The notes below the pieces were generated by a model. That model was given only the letters and a program-made list of their open reading frames with translations. It did no database searches and was not told the DNA's origin. Shown here piece after piece: positions 54,857-64,000 of a stretch of 64,000 bases of DNA. A program made the translations under genes and the position numbers. Source of the stretch: Tieghemostelium lacteum (taxonomy: Eukaryota; Evosea; Eumycetozoa; Dictyosteliales; Raperosteliaceae); assembly GCA_001606155.1 (NCBI GenBank), contig LODT01000004.1, forward strand, positions 124,001 through 188,000, read 5' to 3'. Position 1 is the stretch's first letter; each line of letters begins with the position of its first letter.

Positions 54857-56394
54857 TTACAGACCATAATTATGACCTAAACCAAACTCACCCATTGATC
54901 CGTGACCATGTCCATTTCCACCTCCATGTGAATGTCCATGACCATGACCTCCGCCATGTGAATGTCCATGACCTCCACCATGAGAATGTCCATGGTCATG
55001 TTGATGGTCATGGTCATGTTCAGCATGGGTATTGGTTGAAGGTTGTGGTGGGGTGGGAGGTGGAGGTGTACTTTTAACAATAGGTTGTCTAAGATCTTTA
55101 CCAGTGAAATCAATTAATAATACAATGTTAATTTCAAATACATATGGTTCTTCTTCTGGTGATAGAAACTCTGCATTGTTGAAATCCATTCTCTCAAACT
55201 TTAAATGGTTGATTATAAATTTAGACTATTTTTAGATTGTATTATTATTAGAATTAATAGATTTCAAATATTTACTATAGTATAATGAAATATTTATACG
55301 TACTTGGTAAGTTTCAGTATACTCTTTAGATGTTAGAATTTGTTTCATATAATTTGTAGTTATTAATTTGGAGTGTAATATTGAATGAGTAGTTGTAAAT
55401 GAAAAATCTGAATTTTCAATAGTTGACAAGAATCTATTGATATTGTTTTTGTATCTGATTGCATAGGAATAAGAGTCTATAATATCTTGTGGTACTGTTG
55501 ACCCAACTATATAAATGAAGTTTAGGTGTGTTAGTAATGATGAGTATTGTATAGATAGAGGTGTATATATAAGTACATACAAAATGAGGTAAAATATTGG
55601 TATCTTATCCAAGAGAGATATGGTGAAGTTGCTAATTGTAATGCAAATCTATTGAGAATTGGAGTGGTGAATATATTGTAGTAGGATGGAAGTCTAGAGA
55701 TATCGAGTACAGGGTCACCAAAAGATATAGATTTAACACGATGTGGATTTCTATCGTAGAAGAGTGAGGCTATAACAGCACCAGTGTCATAGGTGACAAT
55801 ATGTACTGATTTCAATTGTAAGGCATCTAGAATATCAGGTAGAGAATCAGCAATAGCATCATAAGTGCAATTTTGTAGTGAATCAGAGAAGCCAAAACAA
55901 GGTAGATCAATTACAACAGGATGAACATGTTCTTTCACTAGTCCTTCTATAGACTTTCTAAAAACAAATCCAGTAGTCATTTGACCATGTATAAATAACA
56001 CCACTTCACTGTGTTGTAAAGAGGTGGTTGTTGAATCAAATTTTGAAGTCATGAAAACTTGCATTCGTTTACCGTGGTGATATACTGGAATATATGTACC
56101 TGACTGATAGTAATCCAATAGATCTTTAGGCATCTCTTTAATATACAGTGAAGGGTCAACACTATTTGGGTCAATTTGATTGAATCCAGACCACAAAACA
56201 AAAGTTAACAATGCAATAACAATGATTCCAAAGACTCTTATACATCCTGCATCCTTAACTTCAACATTACTTCTATTAACTACTCTATCTTTTTTTGAAT
56301 TATTATTATTATTCTTTTCACTTGAATTTTGATTTACAACTTTGTCATCATCTTTTTTAACTTTTCTCTCTTTTACATCATTTTTCTTGTCCAT
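54857..56394 (-). CDS. Alpha/beta hydrolase with N-terminal anchor and His/Gly-rich tail
   Basis: Exons 55581-56394, 55304-55506 and 54857-55225 (introns 74 and 78 nt) give about 461 aa. A basic cytosolic N-terminus precedes a membrane anchor (VFGIIVIALLTFVLW). The hydrolase core follows: oxyanion region LFIHGQMTTGFVFRKS, VVIDLPCFGFSD, and the nucleophile elbow VTYDTGAVIAS. The nucleophile position is Asp, as in haloalkane dehalogenases and epoxide hydrolases, rather than Ser. The second exon supplies GSTVPQDIIDSYSYAIRY, probably the cap domain. The third exon ends in a Pro stretch and a His/Gly tail (GHSHGGGHGHSHGGG type, about 20 His), and no usual catalytic-His segment was found. The ATG at 56394 is preferred because the upstream extension lacks ATG. 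The exon 3 acceptor is the least certain junction; a separate small gene for the tail is an alternative. Confidence 0.7.
54890..55040 (-). repeat. His/Gly-encoding imperfect tandem repeats
   Basis: Short units coding for HGHSHGG-like sequence repeat several times in the tail of the hydrolase gene. On the plus strand they read as repeated CATGACC and CATGTGAATGTC motifs. Such His-rich stretches can bind zinc or copper. Confidence 0.75.
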
Positions 56395-56507
56395 TGTGAC
56401 AAAGCACTTCAAAATATCAAAAATGAAAAATTAATTTAGCAAAGATTGATTGATGTGGGGGTTTGTTTTATAAAAAAAAAGAGAGGGGAGGGGAAATGTG
56501 AAAGATT

Positions 56508-58118
56508 TTATTTATCAACTTTAGTTCTATTTCTAAGTTTAGCTTTTTTAGATTTTTCATCTTCTTCTTCTTCTTCTTCAGAGGAGGTTTCTTCATCAGA
56601 TGAATCACCTTTAGTTGGTTTAGAAGAGGAAGTATCATCAGTAGTTTCAGTTGTGATTGAGGTTGTAGTTGTGGTAGTAGTGACTTTGGCAACTGGTTTA
56701 GCAGTAGCTTTACCAAGACAAAAGATAATTGGAATGACAACAGCTGTTATAGTACCTACAATGACTAGTGGGTTGGTTTGAGCTTGTTTCATGTAGAGGT
56801 CAAAATAGTGTTTAGCCTTCTTCAATAGGTTTCCTTCACCATTCAATTCAGAAGCTGCTTTGGCATCACGTTCTTTCTGACGTTGTTTCTCAACTTGATG
56901 TTTTGGAGCAAATTTCTCACGAGCTACTACATCAGCTTCCTCTTTATCATAACTAATCAAAAAGTTATCAAACAAGACACCGTTAGTCATGGTCCAAACT
57001 TCAACACCTAGGGCACCAATCTTCTCAATTTGGTATGGGTTGGCAACTTCATAGTAGTTGGGGTTTGGAATCTTCTTGGGAGCCCATTTACCCTTGTATA
57101 AAGGATTATCAATCATGGGTGCCTTCCAGATACCCTTGTAAAGTGGGTTGGCAATCATTGGAGCTTTCCATTCTCCGCAGTTACCTTCAATGCATTTGGG
57201 ATTATTGATCATGGATGGCTCCCATTCACCGTCATCTTCATCATTCCATTCCTCTGGTTTGACATCCTCAGGATTTACAATAACTAGAGGCTCGTTATCC
57301 AACCAGTCTTCAGGCTTCTGAGCTGAGGCATCTGGGATCTTTGCAGGTTGGCTTTCGTCCCAGTCATCAGGTTTCTCAGCACCAGGTTCTGGGATTTTCT
57401 CTTCATCTACCCAATCCTCTGGTTTTTTATCTTCTGGATCGTCAATTTCTTTTGGTGGGTTAAAAGATGGGGTGAAATCTTTATGAAAATCGCCAAAACC
57501 TATGACAGGCTCTTGGTCAATGTACATGGCAAATGTGTTGTTTGGACGAATGTGTAAAGTGTACAAGTGAGTTAACTTGTCATTCTTGATGGCTGGACGA
57601 GAAGTAGTGTGTTTCTCTTGGTATTCGCCAGTTAGAGGGTTCTTATGTCTGACAATAAAATGAACACGGTTCTCGTTTCCGCACTTGTCAGGTCCAAACA
57701 TGATGCTGTATGGTGTGTTATTGTCAACAGTCTCTGGAGACAAGCTCTCAGAGTCAGTGTACAATTTGATATAGGCACCACCACAATCCATTCCGTTCTG
57801 TAACTGAACTTCATATTGAATGACTAGGTCTTTGTCGGTATTGTCGATGGCTTTCAATAACTTTGCAGTCATTGCATAGTGTTTGGCTGGTAATGTCAAT
57901 ACCATACCCTTGTCAGATACGTCTACAGGTTCGGCAGCTGATTGAATCTCAACTATACTTCCCTCATATTTTGGGTTGTTTGATTTTATCCATCTGTTAC
58001 CACCACTTTGAAAATCTTCAAAAAACACTGTTTTTGAACTTGGTGTGAATGAACTAACAATTCCAAAAATCACTGAAATTATGAATAGTAATTGAATATT
58101 TCTTTTTTGATATTTCAT
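56508..58118 (-). CDS. cnxA: Calnexin, ER lectin chaperone
   Basis: A 536-aa type I ER membrane protein from one exon. It has a signal peptide (MKYQKRNIQLLFIISVIFGI) and a lectin domain (about 22-240, with KLYTDSESLSPETV and YSIMFGPDKCG) that binds monoglucosylated glycans. The Pro-rich P-domain arm has four type 1 motifs (KKPEDW, EKPDDW, QKPEDW, VKPEEW) and four type 2 motifs (GEWEPSM, GEWKAPM, GIWKAPM, GKWAPKK), the 4+4 layout of calnexin rather than the 3+3 of calreticulin. One transmembrane helix (LVIVGTITAVVIPIIF) is followed by an acidic Ser/Glu cytosolic tail ending RNRTKVDK, whose basic residues may serve ER retention. The tail also carries likely casein kinase 2 sites. Confidence 0.97.
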   Translation of the reverse strand: MKYQKRNIQLLFIISVIFGIVSSFTPSSKTVFFEDFQSGGNRWIKSNNPKYEGSIVEIQSAAEPVDVSDKGMVLTLPAKHYAMTAKLLKAIDNTDKDLVIQYEVQLQNGMDCGGAYIKLYTDSESLSPETVDNNTPYSIMFGPDKCGNENRVHFIVRHKNPLTGEYQEKHTTSRPAIKNDKLTHLYTLHIRPNNTFAMYIDQEPVIGFGDFHKDFTPSFNPPKEIDDPEDKKPEDWVDEEKIPEPGAEKPDDWDESQPAKIPDASAQKPEDWLDNEPLVIVNPEDVKPEEWNDEDDGEWEPSMINNPKCIEGNCGEWKAPMIANPLYKGIWKAPMIDNPLYKGKWAPKKIPNPNYYEVANPYQIEKIGALGVEVWTMTNGVLFDNFLISYDKEEADVVAREKFAPKHQVEKQRQKERDAKAASELNGEGNLLKKAKHYFDLYMKQAQTNPLVIVGTITAVVIPIIFCLGKATAKPVAKVTTTTTTTSITTETTDDTSSSKPTKGDSSDEETSSEEEEEEDEKSKKAKLRNRTKVDK

Positions 58119-58488
58119 AGTTTAATATAATTTATCTCCTAAAGAGTGAGAGGTTCAAACTCAATTCAAATCTAAAAAAAAAAAAAAAAAAAAAAATTTT
58201 TTTTTTTACATTTCATGACTCATTTGTCAAAATTTAGAAGTTCGCTATTCATATACCCCAATTTTTAAATTTTTTTAAATTTTTTACCAAAAACCACCTA
58301 GCATCCACAACAGGTTACATATTTTAGTTGAGGATTAAATGAATAAATATCATTAGATTTAATTTTACTATATTTATAATAATAATAATATTTCCACAAT
58401 CTTTTTTAAAAGTAAAAGAATACCCAAATTTAGTAGAATAGCTTAAAACTACAATAGTTAGATAGATAGATAGATTAGGATTAGTATA
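58119..58488. other. Divergent promoter region with A23-T11 tract
   Basis: 370 bases between calnexin and MON2, transcribed outward in both directions. A run of 23 A (58174-58196) abuts a run of 11 T (58197-58207), and GATAGATAGATAG lies near 58460. No gene seen. Confidence 0.55.
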
Positions 58489-61400
58489 ATGGATAAAGTA
58501 AAATCACTTTTGACAGTACTTCAAAGTGATTTAAGATCACTTTCACAAGAGGCTAGAAATAAGTTTCCACAGATTAAAGATGCCTCTGAGAGAGGTATAT
58601 TGAAATTAAAGTATCTAGAGGAACAATCTACAACTGGTGACAAATTAATACAATGTAAGCTTATAATGAATGTTAGGATTGGATAGGGGTTGGGGATATT
58701 AATGTTGATGTATTATGTTGATGTATTAGCATTATCAAAATCAGAAGATGTTTTAAAACCATTTTTAATGGCTTGTGATACAAAGAATCAAAAGTTGATT
58801 GGTATATCTATTGGATCGATATTAAAGTTGATTTCACATTCTGCGATATCGGTAGCTACTCTACCTAGTTTATTGGGTAAAATGCAAATGTTGATTGATG
58901 TGGGCTCTGATGAGTCAGTTCAGTTAAAGGTTCTACAGGGACTCTTGATTTTGATTACTACAATACAGGATATACATGACGATAATTTAGCACAGTGTTT
59001 GGTATTGTGTTTTAGATTGCATAGCAGTAAGAATACTAGTATTCAGAGTACATCTTCAGCTACTTTACCTCAAATTATTAGGATTATATTCGATAGAGTT
59101 GCAAGTGAGTTGAAGGCTGAAAACGAACCTTTGACTGAACTCTCTTTTCACTCTATTTCCGAGGAGATTATAGAGAATGTAAAGTCATTGGAAGAACAAC
59201 AGTTACAGGAGGACCAACCACTGCATACCAGTCAACAGCTTTCGAGTAGTACCAGTGGAAAACAGGTTGAAAATGATCAACCTCATGACACAACTACAGA
59301 AGAGACTTTGATAAACTCTTCTGACAAACAGCAACAGCAACCAGAGTCCTATAGCTCACCTGAGACTACATCTCCAGTACTTCAGTCTACAAGTTCACCT
59401 AATTTGGCCCCTCTGTCACCTTCACTAGGCGATAGACCTCCAGTGTCACTTAAACCATTTGCAAGAGACGCTTATCTGCTTCTACAGGATTTATGCTATA
59501 TAACAGGTGGAGATATCCCAGTGTGGCTACCACCTACCACAACCATCTCACGTGCTAGTGGATTGGAACTCATTGAGATGATCATTTCAGTGCAATCAGA
59601 GATCTTTTTGAAAATGGAGGAATTCAAATTCATTCTCAAGGACAGAATATGTCCACTGTTGATCAAGTCTTTTAAATTCAAAATGGACTTTTATCACACT
59701 GTCAGACTTATCAGATTGATTACACAGTTTATCTCAAAATACAGTCAGATTATGGTTACTGAATCCGATGTACTTTTGATAAAAACCATTAGAATGATGG
59801 ATGGTGACAATCCACTGTGGATGCAGATTCTGTCTTTGGAGTCTCTGAGAATCTACTCAGAGGATCCTAACCTCTTACGACTATTTTACACAAATTACGA
59901 TAAAGACAACAACAGTGCAAAAATCTTTGAAAATATGACATCGTGCATTGGGAAGTATGTCCAGAACCTCTACAACCTCGACTCTTCCAACTACACTCTA
60001 GTCAACACCAGCAAGAACAGACTATTTGATCAGTTGTGGCAAAATGAATCTCCTTCAATCAAGGAGAACTACATTATATCAGTGTGTACTGAATGCATCA
60101 TTGGCATTGTAAATGCAATTTCAAAGATTAACAATCCAGATATAGAATGCGATTCTGAGATATTCCCTCAAATGGCAAATAGTTGTTGGGTCTCTATACT
60201 AGGTGCCATATCCATGCTACTCAGTAAGGCAATGGATGAACAATTGATTCAGTTGGTTTTGAAAGCTTTGCAAAGTTTTACAAATACCTGTGGAGAGTAT
60301 AGATTGTCAGCCCCCAGAGACGCACTCTTGACCTGCTTGTGTAAGACCACTATTCTCCCTAGTTTTGATATCGTTTTTAATGAGAATACATTCACTAGTA
60401 TGACAGATAAAGAAGAAAAGAGCCAGTCACAAGGACAGACAGATAAATCCGATAAAGACGGTGGCAAATCACAAGGAAGTTCCTCACAAAACTCACTGAA
60501 TTTCTATCCAACCGTAAAGAATATACTGTCCGTTAAGATACTCTTTAATATTGCACATTGTATGGGTAACCTATTAGACGAAGCTTGGATACTGGTTTTA
60601 GAGACACTAGAGACTTGGAGCAAGTTCTTGGAAGTCTACCAAAAAAAGAAAGACCAAAGTTCACAAAATCAAAATCAGACTTCAATAAGTTCGGAATCGT
60701 CTCCTAAGGATATATCATCACCACGTATCACAACCAACGCATCACAACAACAGCAACAACAGCAACAGCAACAACAGAATAGTGAGATTCCAATACTCAT
60801 AAATTCAATGGACAACCTATTTCGTACTAGTAGTTCATTGGATTTGAGATCTATCCATTTCCTCTTGGAGGCATTAGGCAAACTCTGCCAATCTTCATTT
60901 AACTTGAAATCATTCAATTCCTTACCCAACTTTTTTGGTATTAGTAAACTTAAAGAAACCTCACTTGCCAATATCAATCGTATTGATAAAGTTTGGCCAT
61001 TCATTGCCAACAATATAACAGAGGCTGGAAATCACAAAAATCCACAATTTCGTAAATATGCTATTGAATTCCTAATCTCTATTATTAAAAGTACAATCAC
61101 TCAACAACAGATTCAAATTAAGAAAGATATTGTAAATAACAGTACTGGAGTCGAGATTACCAATAGTGGTAGTACTCCAAATACAACTACTTCAACAACA
61201 ACAACTACTACTAAACATGACGACATCATCCAATTGGAGTTCTTTAAGTGTATAGAAGATTTATCATTTTCCAATTATAGTGATACTAAAGAGAAGTTAT
61301 TGGAATCTATTCATCTGATATTGTCATCTTCTGGACAATCATTGACTACTGCATGGCCTATAATTCTATCAGTTCTATTGAGAATGTCACAGAGTAATGA

Positions 61401-63771
61401 AAAGAAGTTTATATTAATTGCATTCCAGTCACTTGAACTGATTTGTAATGAGTTTCTAGGTAATCTAACACCAGAGTGTTTAGTATTGACTATTGAAACT
61501 ATATCATCGTTTGTCTCACAAAAACTAGATATCAATATAAGTTTAACTGCATCACAAGGTCTAATGTCAGATTTAACCTACTTCCTAGCCAATGAAAATT
61601 CTATAAAAACTTCAAAATATCAAGTATCTGATGGTTCTGCAATTGATCCTTTAGATATACTTGAAGAAAACGATGATTCTAATAATTTATATAATAATAA
61701 TAATAATAATAGTAGTAGTAGTGGAGATAATAATACTCCACAACAACAACAACAGTCACCAAATTCACATTCACCAATGAACTCATCTGGATATTATAAT
61801 AGATTTGATTTAAAGTCTCCTAAATTTGATCAAACTAGACACAGACCTAGTATCTCACAAGATTCACCATATTTTGTTGAAAAGAAGAGATCATTGATTA
61901 ATAGGATGTGGTTATGTTCATTTACATGTATGAAACAGTTGTGTGTAGATGCTAGACCACCTATTAGAAATGGTATTGTAATTTCATTGTTTCAGACACT
62001 GAATAACTATGTTCACTTATTTGAAAGAGATTTATTGGATCTCATTCTGTGGACTATACTATTTCCATTGATTGAAGAGGTGAAATCATTCTCTGAGAAG
62101 GCTGATCAAGAGAGAATAGATTCGGATTTGGGTGGTGGTGTAATGTTACTCGTACACCACAGTAGAAATACCAGTCAGAAGCAATGGGATGAAACACAGG
62201 TGCTGTCTATAAGTGGACTAGTTAGAGTGTTTACTACCTTCTTTGAAGTGTTATCTACATTGCCATCATTCAAAAAGGCATGGGATTCGTTGATCTTGAC
62301 ATTAGAGACTGAATCAAAGTCCACAAGTAAGGAGGTTTCAATGTCGAGTTTAGGAGCACTTCATGAGATTGTGAAATGTTCTATTATTGATACAACACAG
62401 TTTCCAGAGATTTCAGAGAGTGTTTGGGAGGTTCTAGTACGTCTATCGCCAAAGCTCTCAGATCCTTCAACAAGTGCACAGAAGTCACTGAGTTACTATA
62501 TCAAAGTGTTCTTGGACCACTTTGAGAAGACCAAAGACACATTATCCGATGACCAGATGTTAAGGGTACTGCATATACTCTATCCATTGGGTTTGTATAT
62601 CGGTGATCAGTCGTCAGATCAGTTAACCAATCCACAAACACATGCACTGCAATTGATCAAATCTCTACCTCCTATCTCTGAAAGTATATTCCCATGTCTA
62701 GTCAGCATACTTTTAAAGTATATATCGATTGGAATCAATTATCACTATATATTGACTGGGTCTAGTAAATTTGTGTTTCCTCCATTACCTTCATCAGTCA
62801 AGAAAGATACTGTATATTACTCACCAATCACTGAGAAGTCTATTGAATTGATCTCTGAACTGTTTTTGCATCCTTCAACTACTGATGCAATGAGATCTTC
62901 CATTTTTGAAGATATTATAAAGGTTCTAGGAGAGGGTATGCTTACAAAGTACACTAAATATCATTCACAAATTTGGAAGATTTCCGTTTCAAATCTCATT
63001 AGAATTCTACCTGCAGGTTTGTTGGCTATCAACCAAGACTCAGTCTACTTGAATGACATTAAAAGGAATATAGTGTGGTCAGAGTTGATTGACTCTATTC
63101 AAGGGTTCATCTTACATGAGCGTCAGACACATAACATATCACCGGAGAAACGAATGGAGGAGGATAAGTATGACATTGACCTTATAAATGCCATTGCACG
63201 AGAAATGGTGGGATTCTCTGGAATCAAGGTGGAAAGAGTTTCCATCATCAGAGACAGACTTGTAGAGATTCTCTATGAAGGCAGTATACTATCCAGTCAA
63301 CAACGTGAGAAGGTGTCGCAGTCATGCTACCAAAACATGTTCTCTATATGCTCTAAAGCAGACCCTTCCAATCAAGAGTCTATCGAAATTGCTCGTGTGG
63401 TTCTTCCAGTGGTTCTCAAGAGATCCAGAGAGGTCTTGCAGAGATTTGTAGTTGACGAGAGACAATCCGGTCAATGTCCTCTACCTAGACATCGTCTCAA
63501 TGAAATCTCATTCCTTCTCAAAGAAATACAAGAGTTGCAATTGCAACCTGGAATCTACCAAAGTCAATCCGATTCTCAAAATCAATCTAAAAGACCTCAT
63601 TTACTAGACCTTTTCACCATTCTCTCTGACTGTATCTGTGTATCAGATCGCGAAATTAAAGAACATCTAAAAAATATTTTCTATCTAGTTGCAACTGAAT
63701 TTTTAAATATTCAAATTACTCCATCCTCTACCACCTCCTCCAATTCTTCAACTCCAAAATCTCAACATTAA
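58489..63771 (+). CDS. mon2: MON2 homologue, Arf-GEF-like Golgi/endosome trafficking scaffold
   Basis: Exons 58489-58654 and 58730-63771, joined over a 75-nt intron (GTAAGC...ATTAG, phase 1), give 1735 aa; human MON2 is of similar length. The N-terminus (LTVLQSDLRSLSQEARNKFP) crosses the junction into SKSEDVLKPFLMACDTKN and then LAQCLVLCFRLHSSKN, matching the DCB region of MON2. A HUS-like segment and further armadillo-like helices fill the rest (RPPIRNGIVISLFQTLNNY is well conserved). There is no Sec7 catalytic domain, as expected. MON2 acts with DOPEY at the trans-Golgi and endosomes in recycling. Gln, Asn and Ser runs interrupt the middle (about residues 600-760 and 1000-1060), the usual dictyostelid insertions. 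The stop lies 229 bases from the window edge. Confidence 0.93.
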
Positions 63772-64000
63772 ATATAATATAACAATAAAACAATTTATGA
63801 TAATTAATCATTACTTTTACAAACCCCTCATTCTTATAAATATCAAAGATTCCAATTAAACCCCATTTTATTTTGAGTTAAAAGTATACTTTAAAAAAAT
63901 GACGTCAAAGAAATTTCATTTGTAATAATTTCGCGATATTTTCACAAATGTGAATGAAATGGTTTCGATCATTCCATTTTAGATTTTTTTGATGCACAAA
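63772..64000. other. 3' flank of MON2 at window edge
   Basis: A/T-rich, no gene seen. It contains TGACGTCA-like palindromic sequence near 63900. Confidence 0.4.

Noticed and set aside
58150-58170. GGTTCAAAC sequence resembling a tRNA T-loop
   Set aside because: No cloverleaf can be drawn; it lies in the calnexin leader region.

Overview
The window looks like nuclear DNA of a social amoeba (Dictyostelia). It is AT-rich and uses the standard stop codons. Introns are short GT-AG introns of about 53-147 nt, intergenic spacers are rich in poly-A/poly-T, and Asn/Gln/Ser/Thr runs interrupt otherwise conserved proteins. Hallmark dictyostelid families are present: FNIP-repeat protein, arrestin-FYVE protein, GPI-type SodC-like superoxide dismutase, multidomain type I polyketide synthase, and beta-helix surface proteins. 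Homopolymer runs are moderate, which fits a species outside the D. discoideum clade (a Cavenderia- or Heterostelium-like genome is my inference).

Layout. 1-1.9 kb: tandem extracellular Cu/Zn-SOD-like genes. 1.9-3.7 kb: F-box/LRR-like protein. 3.8-9.05 kb: largest RNA polymerase II subunit, with 21 perfect CTD heptads. 10.3-11.6 kb: a small membrane protein and a GOLGA7/ERF4-like membrane protein. 12.3-19.4 kb: a 2354-aa reducing polyketide synthase. 19.5-24.5 kb: arrestin-FYVE protein, serine carboxypeptidase and a coiled-coil protein, all on the minus strand. 25-29.2 kb: beta-helix membrane protein, DGAT1-type acyltransferase and Pam16. 29.5-32.4 kb: universal stress protein, Nprl2 and ribosomal protein uS11 (S14), all minus. 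32.9-40.2 kb: CLASP, YEATS2-like protein and ribosomal protein eL32. 40.8-46.2 kb: Pro/Gln-rich membrane protein, a three-exon Rpb10 gene, a CAMK-group kinase and TAF6. 46.4-50.9 kb: sortilin/VPS10 receptor and FNIP protein. 51.3-53.8 kb: a less ordinary patch with a Crinkler/RHS-type NTPase and gene-poor DNA. 53.9-58.1 kb: guanylate kinase, alpha/beta hydrolase with a His/Gly-rich tail, and calnexin. 58.5-63.8 kb: MON2.

Most genes are housekeeping genes that happen to be neighbours, and no operon-like logic is expected. Loose themes are Pol II transcription (Rpb1, Rpb10, TAF6, YEATS2-like) and secretory or endolysosomal traffic (MON2, VPS10 receptor, calnexin, arrestin-FYVE, GOLGA7-like). 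I found no rRNA, tRNA, CRISPR array, transposon or retroelement. The points most worth a second look are the Crinkler/RHS-like gene, the atypical alpha/beta hydrolase, the SOD with one apparently dead domain, the dimeric 42-bp structure inside the Pol II CTD, introns placed directly after start codons, an intron splitting a catalytic Ser codon in the PKS, and a possible small RNA locus near 26.9 kb.
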